Positions 6,396-12,831 of a stretch of 13,706 bases of DNA are shown here, one piece after another. The translations under genes and the position numbers were made by a program. Position 1 is the stretch's first letter; each line of letters opens with the position of its first letter. This stretch comes from DAOUKH01 sp034421515 (lineage in GTDB: Bacteria > Chloroflexota > Dehalococcoidia > SHYB01): positions 1-13,706 of the forward strand of contig DAOUKH010000036.1 in the NCBI GenBank assembly GCA_034421515.1. The letters are read 5' to 3'. The notes below the pieces were generated by a model. The model was not told the DNA's origin, made no database searches, and worked only from the letters and a program-made list of their open reading frames with translations.

Positions 6396-6653
6396 TCAGT
6401 GCGGCAGACCGCGCTCATCGTAGAGCAGATCACCGTGATCAACGGCCGCCGGTCCGTCTCGTAGCAGTTTGGCGCAGCGGTCCGAGATAGCGCGCATCTT
6501 CTTGAGGCGGGCCTCAACGCTACGCTCATGCCGTTCGCGCTCCAAGCGCTCTTGAAGCGCAACCGTAACCGCGTCGGTGAGGGTCTCGCCGGTAAGGCTC
6601 GCTAGTTTGCCTGCCAGTCGGCGGGTCTCTTCGTTCTTGATGTTCAGACCCAC
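6396..6653 (-). CDS. VapB/Rv0623-family antitoxin-like protein, orphan
   Basis: An 85-residue protein that matches the type II antitoxin family Rv0623/PSK-trans-factor: MGLNIKNEETRRLAGKLASL, TGETLTDAVTVALQERLERE, then a basic helix with AISDRC and a closing DLLYDERGLPH. These proteins bind their own promoter through the N-terminal ribbon and neutralise a VapC PIN-domain RNase through the tail. The start is GTG at 6653, exactly at the conserved GLNIK beginning and only 4 nt after the stop of the thioesterase gene (6658-6660), so it is probably translated by coupling; no clear Shine-Dalgarno is visible. In vapBC loci vapC follows vapB directly, but here the next gene is the convergent dehydrogenase 30 nt away, so no toxin is present. 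It may be a remnant, or an antitoxin serving a toxin elsewhere. Confidence 0.88.
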   Translation of the reverse strand: MGLNIKNEETRRLAGKLASLTGETLTDAVTVALQERLERERHERSVEARLKKMRAISDRCAKLLRDGPAAVDHGDLLYDERGLPH

Positions 6654-6657
6654 CGCC

Positions 6658-7536
6658 CTACAGCACCGAGCCGGTCTGGCCGGGGGAGCGGCCCTTGGCG
6701 AAGGCGCGGACCATGGCGTCCTGGACGTAGGATGCGACGAGCGTGCCGGACTCGGTGAAGACATCGCCGCGGCCGTAGACGCGGCCCCGCCCGGCGTAGG
6801 GCGCTCCTTGGTCGAGCAGGAACCAGGCGCCGGCTGGCACAGGATCGTGGAAGGTGACTGTGTGGCTGTTCACCCCGGTTGAGATCTCGGTGTGCGCCTG
6901 CTCCGGGCGAAGATCGTGGGGCCGCATGGCGGCGCTGATGAGGTGGAAGTTCGTCACGTAGGCCACCAGCGCCTGGTTGATGGCGTTGTCGTCGGGGGCG
7001 CCGGAGAAGCGCACCCACATCGGGTACTCGGGCGGGCCCTTGTCGCCCGGGGCGAACGGGTCGGCGCCGGCGACGGTGCCGAGATCCCACGCGCCCTTGA
7101 CGTCGAGCTTGGTGTCGGCGTGGTCCGGCCCGTCCATCACCGGCATCTCCCGCGCGTGCCGGATCAGGTCGGGGTCGGGGACGGTCAGCATCACGACGCC
7201 CTTGGAGATGGGGCGGCCTTTCTGCTCGAAGGTGATCCCGACCGTGCCGTAGCTGCCGCCGGCGTGGACGGTGTCGATGGTGAGGTAGAGGGGATCGGTC
7301 CCCCAACCGGCGCGGGAGAAGACCATGTGGACGGTCTTGACTTCTTTCTCGGGCTGGCTGCGCGTGGCCGCGACGATCGCTTGGCCGAGGAGCTGCCCGC
7401 CGCCGATGATGGCGTTGGCCGGGTTCTCTTGGTCGGGCGCGGACTGGCCGTAGTGGTTGATGAGGGGGGCTTCGAACCGGTTGTCGCCGAGCGGCTTGAC
7501 GTCGAAGCCGTGCAGCAGGTCGCTGAGTTGCAGCAT
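6658..7536 (-). CDS. Acyl-CoA thioesterase II (TesB-like) double-hotdog protein
   Basis: A 292-residue protein with two hotdog repeats, the length of E. coli TesB. AAGGAG (7545-7550) lies 8 nt before the ATG at 7536. The N-terminal hotdog has IIGGGQLLGQAIVAA (43-57) and VHMVFSRAG (69-77); the C-terminal one has NFHLISAAMRPHD (196-208), STGVNSHTVTFHDPV and the closing SGTLVASYVQDAMVR with Q272. TesB-type enzymes hydrolyse acyl-CoA to free acid and CoA using an Asp, Thr and Gln triad (D204, T228, Q278 in E. coli). Here Gln and Thr have counterparts, but the Asp position aligns with N196, so activity or specificity may differ. It is co-directional with the tRNA-Leu upstream and with the VapB gene 4 nt downstream. 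Confidence 0.86.
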   Translation of the reverse strand: MLQLSDLLHGFDVKPLGDNRFEAPLINHYGQSAPDQENPANAIIGGGQLLGQAIVAATRSQPEKEVKTVHMVFSRAGWGTDPLYLTIDTVHAGGSYGTVGITFEQKGRPISKGVVMLTVPDPDLIRHAREMPVMDGPDHADTKLDVKGAWDLGTVAGADPFAPGDKGPPEYPMWVRFSGAPDDNAINQALVAYVTNFHLISAAMRPHDLRPEQAHTEISTGVNSHTVTFHDPVPAGAWFLLDQGAPYAGRGRVYGRGDVFTESGTLVASYVQDAMVRAFAKGRSPGQTGSVL

Positions 7537-7590
7537 GGGAGGGTCTCCTTGAGCTTGGCGCGCGCCGCCGAAGCCGTCGCGTTTCCGCGT

Positions 7591-7618
7591 ATCTTACCCG
7601 CGCGGTGCTTGGGGGCAA
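7591..7618 (-). promoter_or_regulatory. Candidate promoter for the thioesterase gene
   Basis: On the minus strand TTGCCC (7613-7618) and TAAGAT (7591-7596) are 16 nt apart. This gives a leader of about 45-50 nt before the ATG at 7536. The match is moderate. Confidence 0.35.
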
Positions 7619-7626
7619 GAGTTGAA

Positions 7627-7640
7627 CGCCCGCAGGGGCG
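7627..7640 (-). terminator. Possible terminator stem after tRNA-Leu
   Basis: CGCCC-CTGC-GGGCG on the minus strand begins 8 nt past the tRNA CCA end and is followed by TTCAACTCTTG. The stem is short and the T tract weak, so termination may be partial. Confidence 0.3.
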
Positions 7641-7648
7641 GAGAAAGG

Positions 7649-7736
7649 TGGTGCCGAGGGCGCGACTCGAACGCGCACGGGCGTGAAGCCCACTACCCCC
7701 TCAAGATAGCGTGTCTACCTATTCCACCACCTCGGC
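7649..7736 (-). tRNA. tRNA-Leu (anticodon GAG), CCA encoded
   Basis: On the minus strand the sequence folds as a leucine tRNA. The acceptor stem GCCGAGG (5' end at 7736) pairs with CCTCGGC, followed by discriminator A and a genomically encoded CCA (7649-7651). The anticodon arm is CTATC-TTGAGGG-GGTAG, with GAG at 7700-7702. A long variable arm (GGGC-TTCAC-GCCC) marks it as class II, and the T arm is GCGCG-TTCGAGT-CGCGC. It closely resembles E. coli tRNA-Leu(GAG) in the 5' half. It decodes CUC/CUU codons. No attachment-site remnant is seen at its 3' end. Confidence 0.96.
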
Positions 7737-7760
7737 GCAAAGGAAAGCTGCGGGGTGAAT

Positions 7761-7776
7761 GGGGCGCATGCGCCCC
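7761..7776. repeat. Perfect palindrome GGGGCGCATGCGCCCC
   Basis: A perfect 16-nt dyad located between the tRNA promoter and the tRNA 5' end, so it would form a hairpin in the tRNA precursor. It has no following T tract on either strand, so it is not an obvious intrinsic terminator. It may guide tRNA 5' processing or bind a regulator. Confidence 0.4.
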
Positions 7777-7805
7777 GGTGAGGGTGTGCTCCAAAGAGCC
7801 TTTCC

Positions 7806-7835
7806 ATGATATGGGGCGCTTGAAAGGCCTGTCAA
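7806..7835 (-). promoter_or_regulatory. Sigma70-like promoter for tRNA-Leu
   Basis: On the minus strand a perfect TTGACA (7830-7835) and TATCAT (7806-7811) are 18 nt apart. Transcription would start near 7798, about 60 nt before the tRNA. It lies 54 nt past the aapP stop, and I see no clear terminator for the aap operon in that gap. Confidence 0.65.
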
Positions 7836-7889
7836 CGACGTTCGGACGCCGCTGCTCCGCGAAGCTGAACCTTTCGCCCCAACCGCCGG

Positions 7890-8666
7890 CTACAGAATCT
7901 GCGACAGGAACAGCTTGGTCCGGTCGCTCTTCGGGTTGTAGAAGATGTCGTTCGGCGGGCCGTCCTCGACGATGACCCCCTCGTCGAACATCATCATGCG
8001 GTCGGCCACTTCCCTGGCGAACCCGAGCTCGTGAGAGACCACGATCATGGTCATGCCGGAGGCGGCCAGCTCTCGCATCACGTCGAGCACCTCCTTGATC
8101 ATCTCGGGGTCCAGGGCCGAGGTCGGTTCGTCGAAGAGCATGATGTTCGGCTGCATGGCAAGGGCGCGGGCGATCGCGACCCGCTGCTGCTGCCCGCCGG
8201 AAATCTCAGCGGGGTACTTGTCGGCCTGCTCGGGAATGCCGACGCGTTCCAGGAGCTCCATGGCGACGTTCCTCGCCTCTTGGTCCGGCAGGTGCCGCAC
8301 TTTCATCGGCGCCAGGGTGATGTTCTGGAGGACTGAGAGATGGGGAAAGAGGTTGAAGGACTGGAAGACCATGCCCACGTCGCGGCGTATGGCGTCGATG
8401 TTGCGGATGTCCTGCGTCATCTCGACGCCGTCCACGATGATGTCGCCCCGCTGGTGCTCCTCCAGCCGGTTGATGGCGCGAATGAACGTCGACTTGCCCG
8501 AGCCGGACGGGCCGAAGACGACGACGACTTCGCCGCGCTTGATGGTGGTCGTGATGCCCCGCAGCACGTGGAAGTCGCCGAACCACTTGTGGACGTCGCG
8601 GCAGACGATCATGTCGTCCGCGCCTACCGTCGGTTTGTTCTCTACCGTTGCTTCGTTCGTGGCCAT
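7890..8666 (-). CDS. aapP: Amino-acid ABC transporter ATP-binding protein (AapP/GlnQ type)
   Basis: A 258-residue polar amino-acid ABC ATPase. It carries Walker A GPSGSGKST (52-60), the Q-loop Q102 in MVFQSFNLFPHL, the signature ISGGQQQRVAIARALA (155-170), Walker B IMLFDEPTSALDPE (175-188) and the switch histidine H212 in VVSHELGFAREV. All ATPase residues are intact. It powers the AapQ-AapM channel on the cytoplasmic side. The start at 8666 is 21 nt after the aapM stop with a purine-rich AGGGGG ahead, consistent with an operon. The first 15 or so residues before the domain are a poorly conserved extension. It is the last gene of aapJQMP. Confidence 0.95.
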   Translation of the reverse strand: MATNEATVENKPTVGADDMIVCRDVHKWFGDFHVLRGITTTIKRGEVVVVFGPSGSGKSTFIRAINRLEEHQRGDIIVDGVEMTQDIRNIDAIRRDVGMVFQSFNLFPHLSVLQNITLAPMKVRHLPDQEARNVAMELLERVGIPEQADKYPAEISGGQQQRVAIARALAMQPNIMLFDEPTSALDPEMIKEVLDVMRELAASGMTMIVVSHELGFAREVADRMMMFDEGVIVEDGPPNDIFYNPKSDRTKLFLSQIL

Positions 8667-8687
8667 ACCGGCCCCCTAACTGTGGTG

Positions 8688-10268
8688 CTAGCGCACACCG
8701 ACTCCGAGATGCCGCTCGACGCGCCTGCTCACGTACGACATGGTGTACGTGAAGATCCAGAAGAGCAGCGCGAGGAAGATGAACAACTCCTGCGCGCTGG
8801 CCAGGAACTCCGTGTTGCCCTGGATGAACGCCCGGCTGATTTCCACCACGTCGAGCATACCGATGATGTAGATCAGACTGGTGTCTTTGAACAGCGATAT
8901 GAACTGCCCCACGATGGCGGGGATGACATTGCGAATCGCCTGGGGCAGCGAGATATTCAACATCGTCTGCCAAGCGGGGAGGCCCAGCGCCCGCGCCGCC
9001 TCTGCCTGGCCAGCGTGCAGGGCTTGGAGCCCGCCGCGTACGTTCTCGGCCATGTATGCCGAGCTGAACAAGATGATCACGATGGCCGCCCGGATCAGCG
9101 CGTCCGGCACGGCGTCGTGCGGGAAGGCCAGGGGCACCAGCACCTGCGACATAAACAACAGCGTGATCAGCGGGACGCCGCGGAAGATCTCGATGAAGAC
9201 CACGCACAGCAGCTTGACGACCGGCAGGTTGCTGCGGCGCCCCAGCGCGAGCGCGATGCCGATGGGCAGGCTGAGCGCAATGCCGGCAACGGCAAGCAGC
9301 AGATTCAACGTCAGCCCGCCCCAGTTGGCGACCGCGACGGGTTGGAGTCCGGGTATCTCCTCGATGCCCAGCAGCAGGACCACGGTGATCACGAAGATCG
9401 CCACGGTCAAGGTGCTGATCCAAGGGACCATCCCGGGCGGCTTGCTTCTGGCGAGGGCCCAACACCACACGCCTACCACGAGGAGGCACGCGTCCAGGAG
9501 CAGGCGCACGTCTATGACTATCCGGTCCAAGCGCCCGAAGCTGTAAAGGAAGAAGGCCAGCACCACAAAGATACCCGCCGTCGTCAGAGCGACGCCCTTG
9601 GTGCTGGGTGATCCGGTGGTCCACCACACGCCTAGCGCGAGGAGGCTCGCCGCCAGCAAAACCGCCGCCAGCAGGGTGGTGACGTCCGTGCCCAGGTACT
9701 CGTAGCTGTAAAGAAAGAAGGCCAGCAGGACAAAGGTCCCCACTGCCATCAGAGAGACGCGCATGGCCGTGGGCGATTTGGCGATAGCCCATCCCACGCC
9801 CACCGCCGGCAGGTTCGCCGCCAGGAGCAGGCGCACGTCCATACCCATACGCTCGAAGCTGTAGGGGAGGAAGGCGAGCAGCAGGAGGACGCCCGACGTT
9901 AGCAGGGCAAGGCGCTTGGCCGTGGGCGACCCGGCGATGCCCCACACCATCCCCAGCAGCACGCTGACCAACAGAAGCGAGACCTGCGGCCTCCAGAAGC
10001 AGTCGTTGCCGGGGCAGGCCGCATCGGTGTTGTACGGGCCCATGAACATCAGCCCGCCCAGCGTCGATATGACCCTCCAATCGGCGTCCACGAATACCCA
10101 GCGCAGCCCGAACCAGAGGGCCAGCACCACCACCGCGGCGGAGATGATGGTCAGCGCCGAATTGAACCGGTTGCTGAACAGGTTCGCGAGAACCCATCCC
10201 AGTATCCCCACCTCGGTGCGGGGCGGCGGAAGGACCGGCGCCGGTGTTGGTTCTGATTGGGTTGTCAT
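8688..10268 (-). CDS. aapM: Amino-acid ABC transporter permease AapM-like, with expanded N-terminal membrane region
   Basis: A 526-residue permease, much longer than the roughly 380-400 residues usual for AapM. The core permease domain is about 315-520: NWGGLTLNLLLAVAGIAL, ALGRRSNLPVVKLL, EIFRGVPLITLLFMSQ and the ATPase-coupling EAA loop (about 421-444, EAARALGLPAWQTM) are standard for AapM. A first membrane helix (about 36-58) and a short loop with C85 and C90 are also AapM-like. Between them (96 to about 302) lie about four tandem units, each with two predicted membrane helices and a GSPT-type loop. With AapQ it forms the membrane channel for general L-amino-acid import. It starts 27 nt after the aapQ stop without a strong Shine-Dalgarno sequence. 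The extra helices are unusual; their role is unknown. Confidence 0.9.
   Translation of the reverse strand: MTTQSEPTPAPVLPPPRTEVGILGWVLANLFSNRFNSALTIISAAVVVLALWFGLRWVFVDADWRVISTLGGLMFMGPYNTDAACPGNDCFWRPQVSLLLVSVLLGMVWGIAGSPTAKRLALLTSGVLLLLAFLPYSFERMGMDVRLLLAANLPAVGVGWAIAKSPTAMRVSLMAVGTFVLLAFFLYSYEYLGTDVTTLLAAVLLAASLLALGVWWTTGSPSTKGVALTTAGIFVVLAFFLYSFGRLDRIVIDVRLLLDACLLVVGVWCWALARSKPPGMVPWISTLTVAIFVITVVLLLGIEEIPGLQPVAVANWGGLTLNLLLAVAGIALSLPIGIALALGRRSNLPVVKLLCVVFIEIFRGVPLITLLFMSQVLVPLAFPHDAVPDALIRAAIVIILFSSAYMAENVRGGLQALHAGQAEAARALGLPAWQTMLNISLPQAIRNVIPAIVGQFISLFKDTSLIYIIGMLDVVEISRAFIQGNTEFLASAQELFIFLALLFWIFTYTMSYVSRRVERHLGVGVR
9363..9983 (-). repeat. Tandem repeats coding for two-helix membrane units inside aapM
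   Basis: Protein units run 96-144, 145-195, 196-253 and about 254-302 (DNA 9837-9983, 9684-9836, 9510-9683 and about 9363-9509). Units 1-3 share G/K-SPT-A/S-K/M, then a helix ending LLAF-LYS-Y/F, then an LG-D or equivalent leading into V-LLLA. Unit 4 keeps only the VRLLLDACLLVVGVW part. The DNA repeats too: AGCTGTAAAGGAAGAAGGCC-like stretches occur near 9539, 9706 and 9857, about 150-170 nt apart. This indicates internal duplication rather than convergence. Confidence 0.8.
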
Positions 10269-10295
10269 GACTTCGGGCGGTGTTCTTCCGGGACG

Positions 10296-11501
10296 CTACT
10301 TCTGCGTGAAGGCGATGTACTGGTTGTAGAGATTCCCAACGACCGAATAGGTCAGACTGATCGCAAGGTAGACGACCATGATCAGGATGAAGATGGAGAT
10401 CGCCGGGGCGGTCTGCGTCATGGTCTTGGCCACGTTGGTCAGGTCGGCGTAGCCGATCGCCCCGGCGAGGCTGCTGTTCTTTGTGAGGTTGAGGTACTGG
10501 CTGATGGTGGGCGGCACGATGACGCGCAGCGCCTGTGGAAAGATCACGAACCGCAGCGAGTTCGAAGGTGTGAGTCCCAGGGCTCGGGCGGCTTCGACCT
10601 GTCCGCGGCGTACCGACTGAATGCCCGCGCGCACGATTTCGGCGATGAAGGCCGACGTATAGATCACCAGGCCCAGCAGCAACGCCAACAGCGCCCCCGG
10701 CGCGGTGATCCCGCCGTGGATCCGCCCGAAGTCGCCCTCCGGCGCCGGGGTCGAGACAACGAACGGGGCCTCGCCCGCGATCGCACCTATGACTACCCAG
10801 GCGACCGCGCCTACGACCACGATGGTCGCGAGGCTGGCGATCACCGGGTAGGACGGCTTGCCGGTGAGGTCTTCCCTCCGTGACAGCAGGCGGTGCGCGA
10901 TCACTCCCAGCACAAGGCCGCAGGCAGCGACTCCCAGCCACACGGCTGCCGTGCCGCCATCCGAGGCCGACGGTCCGGGCGTCGAGATGCCCGCGTTGTT
11001 GACGTACAGCCAGTCCCCAACCACGTATCCGTCCCGGACCTGGGGCAGGGCCAGGATGATGTAAAACCAGAAGAAGAGCTGTACCAGCAGCGGCACGTTT
11101 CGGAAGAACTCGACGTAGGTCAGAGCGATCCTCGAAACCAGCCAGTTCCCCGATAGGCGCCCGACGCCCACCGCGATGCCCAGAATGCTGGCCAGTATGA
11201 CGCCGATGATCGAGACGAAGACCGTGTTCGTGGCCGCGACGACGAGAGCGTAGCCAAAGCTGTCGGACGGTTCGTACGGCAGGAAGGCTTGGCCGATGGG
11301 CGTGAGATATTCGCGGTCCAGGAAGTCGAACCCGAAGGGGATATTCCGGTCTTGGACGGCGTTGCTGATGTTGGTGAAGAACCAGACGACCAGCCCCACC
11401 ACCAAGATGGCGGACACGATCTGCAGCGTCGCCCGGAGAATCTTGGCGTGCCGCCAGACCGGAATCCCCTCGTACGTAAGCTGTCGTGGTATCGACGCCA
11501 T
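10296..11501 (-). CDS. aapQ: Amino-acid ABC transporter permease AapQ-like
   Basis: A 401-residue inner-membrane permease with the AapQ layout: a short cytoplasmic N-terminus (RQLTYEGIPVWRHAKILRA), helix 1 (about 24-43), a soluble segment with NIPFGFDFLDREYLTPIGQ (53-71), then helices beginning YALVVAATNTVFVS, the EFFRNVPLLVQLFFWF segment (131-146), an inserted region (about 155-265) with two further helices, and the EAA coupling loop EAARALGLTPSNSLRF (303-318). AapQ pairs with AapM to form the channel for general L-amino acids. The only reasonable start is the ATG at 11501; the Shine-Dalgarno ahead of it is poor. A terminator hairpin separates it from aapJ, so its expression likely depends on read-through. 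Length is normal for AapQ, unlike its partner. Confidence 0.93.
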   Translation of the reverse strand: MASIPRQLTYEGIPVWRHAKILRATLQIVSAILVVGLVVWFFTNISNAVQDRNIPFGFDFLDREYLTPIGQAFLPYEPSDSFGYALVVAATNTVFVSIIGVILASILGIAVGVGRLSGNWLVSRIALTYVEFFRNVPLLVQLFFWFYIILALPQVRDGYVVGDWLYVNNAGISTPGPSASDGGTAAVWLGVAACGLVLGVIAHRLLSRREDLTGKPSYPVIASLATIVVVGAVAWVVIGAIAGEAPFVVSTPAPEGDFGRIHGGITAPGALLALLLGLVIYTSAFIAEIVRAGIQSVRRGQVEAARALGLTPSNSLRFVIFPQALRVIVPPTISQYLNLTKNSSLAGAIGYADLTNVAKTMTQTAPAISIFILIMVVYLAISLTYSVVGNLYNQYIAFTQK

Positions 11502-11510
11502 GTAGGTCTT

Positions 11511-11553
11511 ACAGAAAGAAAGGGGCGACCGACACTCGGCCGGCCGCCCCTTT
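11511..11553 (-). terminator. Intercistronic terminator-like stem between aapJ and aapQ
   Basis: On the minus strand AAAGGGGCG (11545-11553) pairs perfectly over 9 bp with CGCCCCTTT (11519-11527), with further partial pairing inside, and is followed by a T-rich TTTCTTTCT run. It lies 45 nt past the aapJ stop and about 10 nt before the aapQ start. A leaky terminator here would make more binding protein than permease, as is common in ABC operons. Confidence 0.75.
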
Positions 11554-11598
11554 ATTCATCCGCTCTTGATTCCTTGCCTCAAGCGAGCATGGAATGTG

Positions 11599-12675
11599 CT
11601 ACCGCAACGGCGCGGCGTAGATCTGTCCGCCCTTCGGGCAATCGGAGCACGGCGCGTCCGCCCACAGCGCGTTCCGGCCGTTCTCTCTGGGAAGGTCGAT
11701 CCCGCCGGGGCCCAGGTTGCGACCATAGATCTCGCCGTAGTTGCCCACCGCGCGGAGCACGGTCTGCGCCACGTTCTGGTCGAGCCCCAGGCTCTCTTGG
11801 CCGAACGAGCCCACGTGACCCAGCAGGCGGTCGACCTTGGTGTCTCCGGTCGCGGAGCCGGCCACGTTGCCGGAGGAGACGTCGAAGGCTTCACCGTAGA
11901 TGAGGATCGCCATGACCGTCTTCACGATGTCGAACCACTGGTCGTCGCCGTGCGGCACGACCGGGCCGAGAGGCTCTTCCGAAATCGTCTCCGGCAGGAT
12001 GATGTGATCGGCGCGGTTTGCGAATGCGCTGCCGATGGCCGCCAGCTGGGAGCGGTCGTTGGTGAATGCGTCGCACTGCCCGCTTTGGTAAGCCGCCACC
12101 ACCGCGTCGGTGTCCTCGAAGGTGAGTGCCTGGATGCCCAGGTTGTTCTGCGTCGAGTAGTCCTGGAGGTTCAACTCCGTCGTCGTGCCCTGCGTGACGC
12201 AGACGGTCGTACCGCCCAGGTCCAGCGCGCTGGCCACGTTCGGGTTCTCCACGCTGTTCACCATGAAGCCCTGGCCGTCGTAGAACATCGTCTGGGCGTA
12301 GTTGCCCCACTGAGAGTCACGCGACGTCGTCCACGTGACGGTCCGGACGAGCATGTCGACTTCGCCCGATTGGATTGTCGGGCCGCGTTCGGCGGCGGTG
12401 ATCAGCCGGATCTCAATCTTGTTGGGGTCGCCCAGCACGGCAGCGGCCAATGCCCGGCAGAGGTCGATGTCGAATCCCACGTTGTTGCCGGCAGAGTCCA
12501 GATAGCCGTAGCCCGGGACGTCGTTCCGGCTGGCGCAGATCACCTTGTCACGGTCCCGTACCTCTTGGAGCCTGCCCCCCTCTTCCTCCTCTTCACCTCC
12601 GCCGCAGGCAACCAGCGCCACGGCGGCGAGTGCGAGGACGAGCAATGCTCCTAACGCGTAGACCTTTCTTCTCAT
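11599..12675 (-). CDS. aapJ: General L-amino-acid-binding lipoprotein (AapJ-like)
   Basis: A 358-residue substrate-binding protein of the SBP_bac_3 type. The start at 12675 puts the signal peptide (MRRKVYALGALLVLALAAV) first, ending in lipobox LVAC with C24, then an acidic GGGEEEEEGG linker; an in-frame ATG at 12759 would bury the signal sequence. The mature part shows SRNDVPGYGYLDSAGNNVGF, AAERGPTIQSGEVDMLVRTV, TTSRDSQWGNYAQTMFYDGQ and GFMV, the AapJ signature, and a late GSFGQESLGLDQNVAQTVLR. It captures amino acids outside the cell and delivers them to AapQM. Proteobacterial AapJ is periplasmic and soluble; a lipid anchor suits a cell with a single membrane or a thick envelope. It has its own promoter and a GGGGGG-rich ribosome-binding region. 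Confidence 0.95.
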   Translation of the reverse strand: MRRKVYALGALLVLALAAVALVACGGGEEEEEGGRLQEVRDRDKVICASRNDVPGYGYLDSAGNNVGFDIDLCRALAAAVLGDPNKIEIRLITAAERGPTIQSGEVDMLVRTVTWTTSRDSQWGNYAQTMFYDGQGFMVNSVENPNVASALDLGGTTVCVTQGTTTELNLQDYSTQNNLGIQALTFEDTDAVVAAYQSGQCDAFTNDRSQLAAIGSAFANRADHIILPETISEEPLGPVVPHGDDQWFDIVKTVMAILIYGEAFDVSSGNVAGSATGDTKVDRLLGHVGSFGQESLGLDQNVAQTVLRAVGNYGEIYGRNLGPGGIDLPRENGRNALWADAPCSDCPKGGQIYAAPLR

Positions 12676-12723
12676 TACGGCCCCCCTTGAAGTGTTGGAG
12701 TGGAGACTATTCGTACCGGTGGG

Positions 12724-12752
12724 AGAATACTGCGTTAGACGGCGATGGTCAA
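12724..12752 (-). promoter_or_regulatory. Sigma70-like promoter of the aap operon
   Basis: On the minus strand TTGACC (12747-12752) and TATTCT (12724-12729) are 17 nt apart. Transcription would start near 12717, leaving a leader of about 40 nt before aapJ. Confidence 0.6.
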
Positions 12753-12771
12753 TGAACAATGTCGGCTACAT

Positions 12772-12799
12772 GATTCGCGCTACGAACCCGTGACGAATC
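12772..12799. promoter_or_regulatory. Inverted repeat upstream of the aap promoter
   Basis: GATTCG (12772-12777) and CGAATC (12794-12799) form a 6-bp inverted repeat with 16 nt between, centred about 33 bp upstream of the -35. A two-half-site activator or repressor could bind there. No terminator with a T tract is seen after the upstream gene in this 156-nt gap. Confidence 0.3.
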
Positions 12800-12831
12800 G
12801 GTGACCCTTTTGGGGCCGGGTCGCAAGCAGG

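Noticed and set aside
7649..7652. tRNA-Leu 3' end as an integration site
   Set aside because: tRNA 3' ends are common targets, but no integrase is adjacent here and I found no second copy of the tRNA 3' end in the window.
8206..10941. 911-codon open frame on the minus strand spanning aapP, aapM and aapQ
   Set aside because: It is out of frame with three clearly recognised transporter genes and has the low-complexity R/G/A/H/P-rich composition of a frame shadow.
12802..12825. GACCC...GGGTC stem after the right-hand hypothetical gene
   Set aside because: Short 5-bp stem with long loop and no T-rich tail, so not a convincing terminator.
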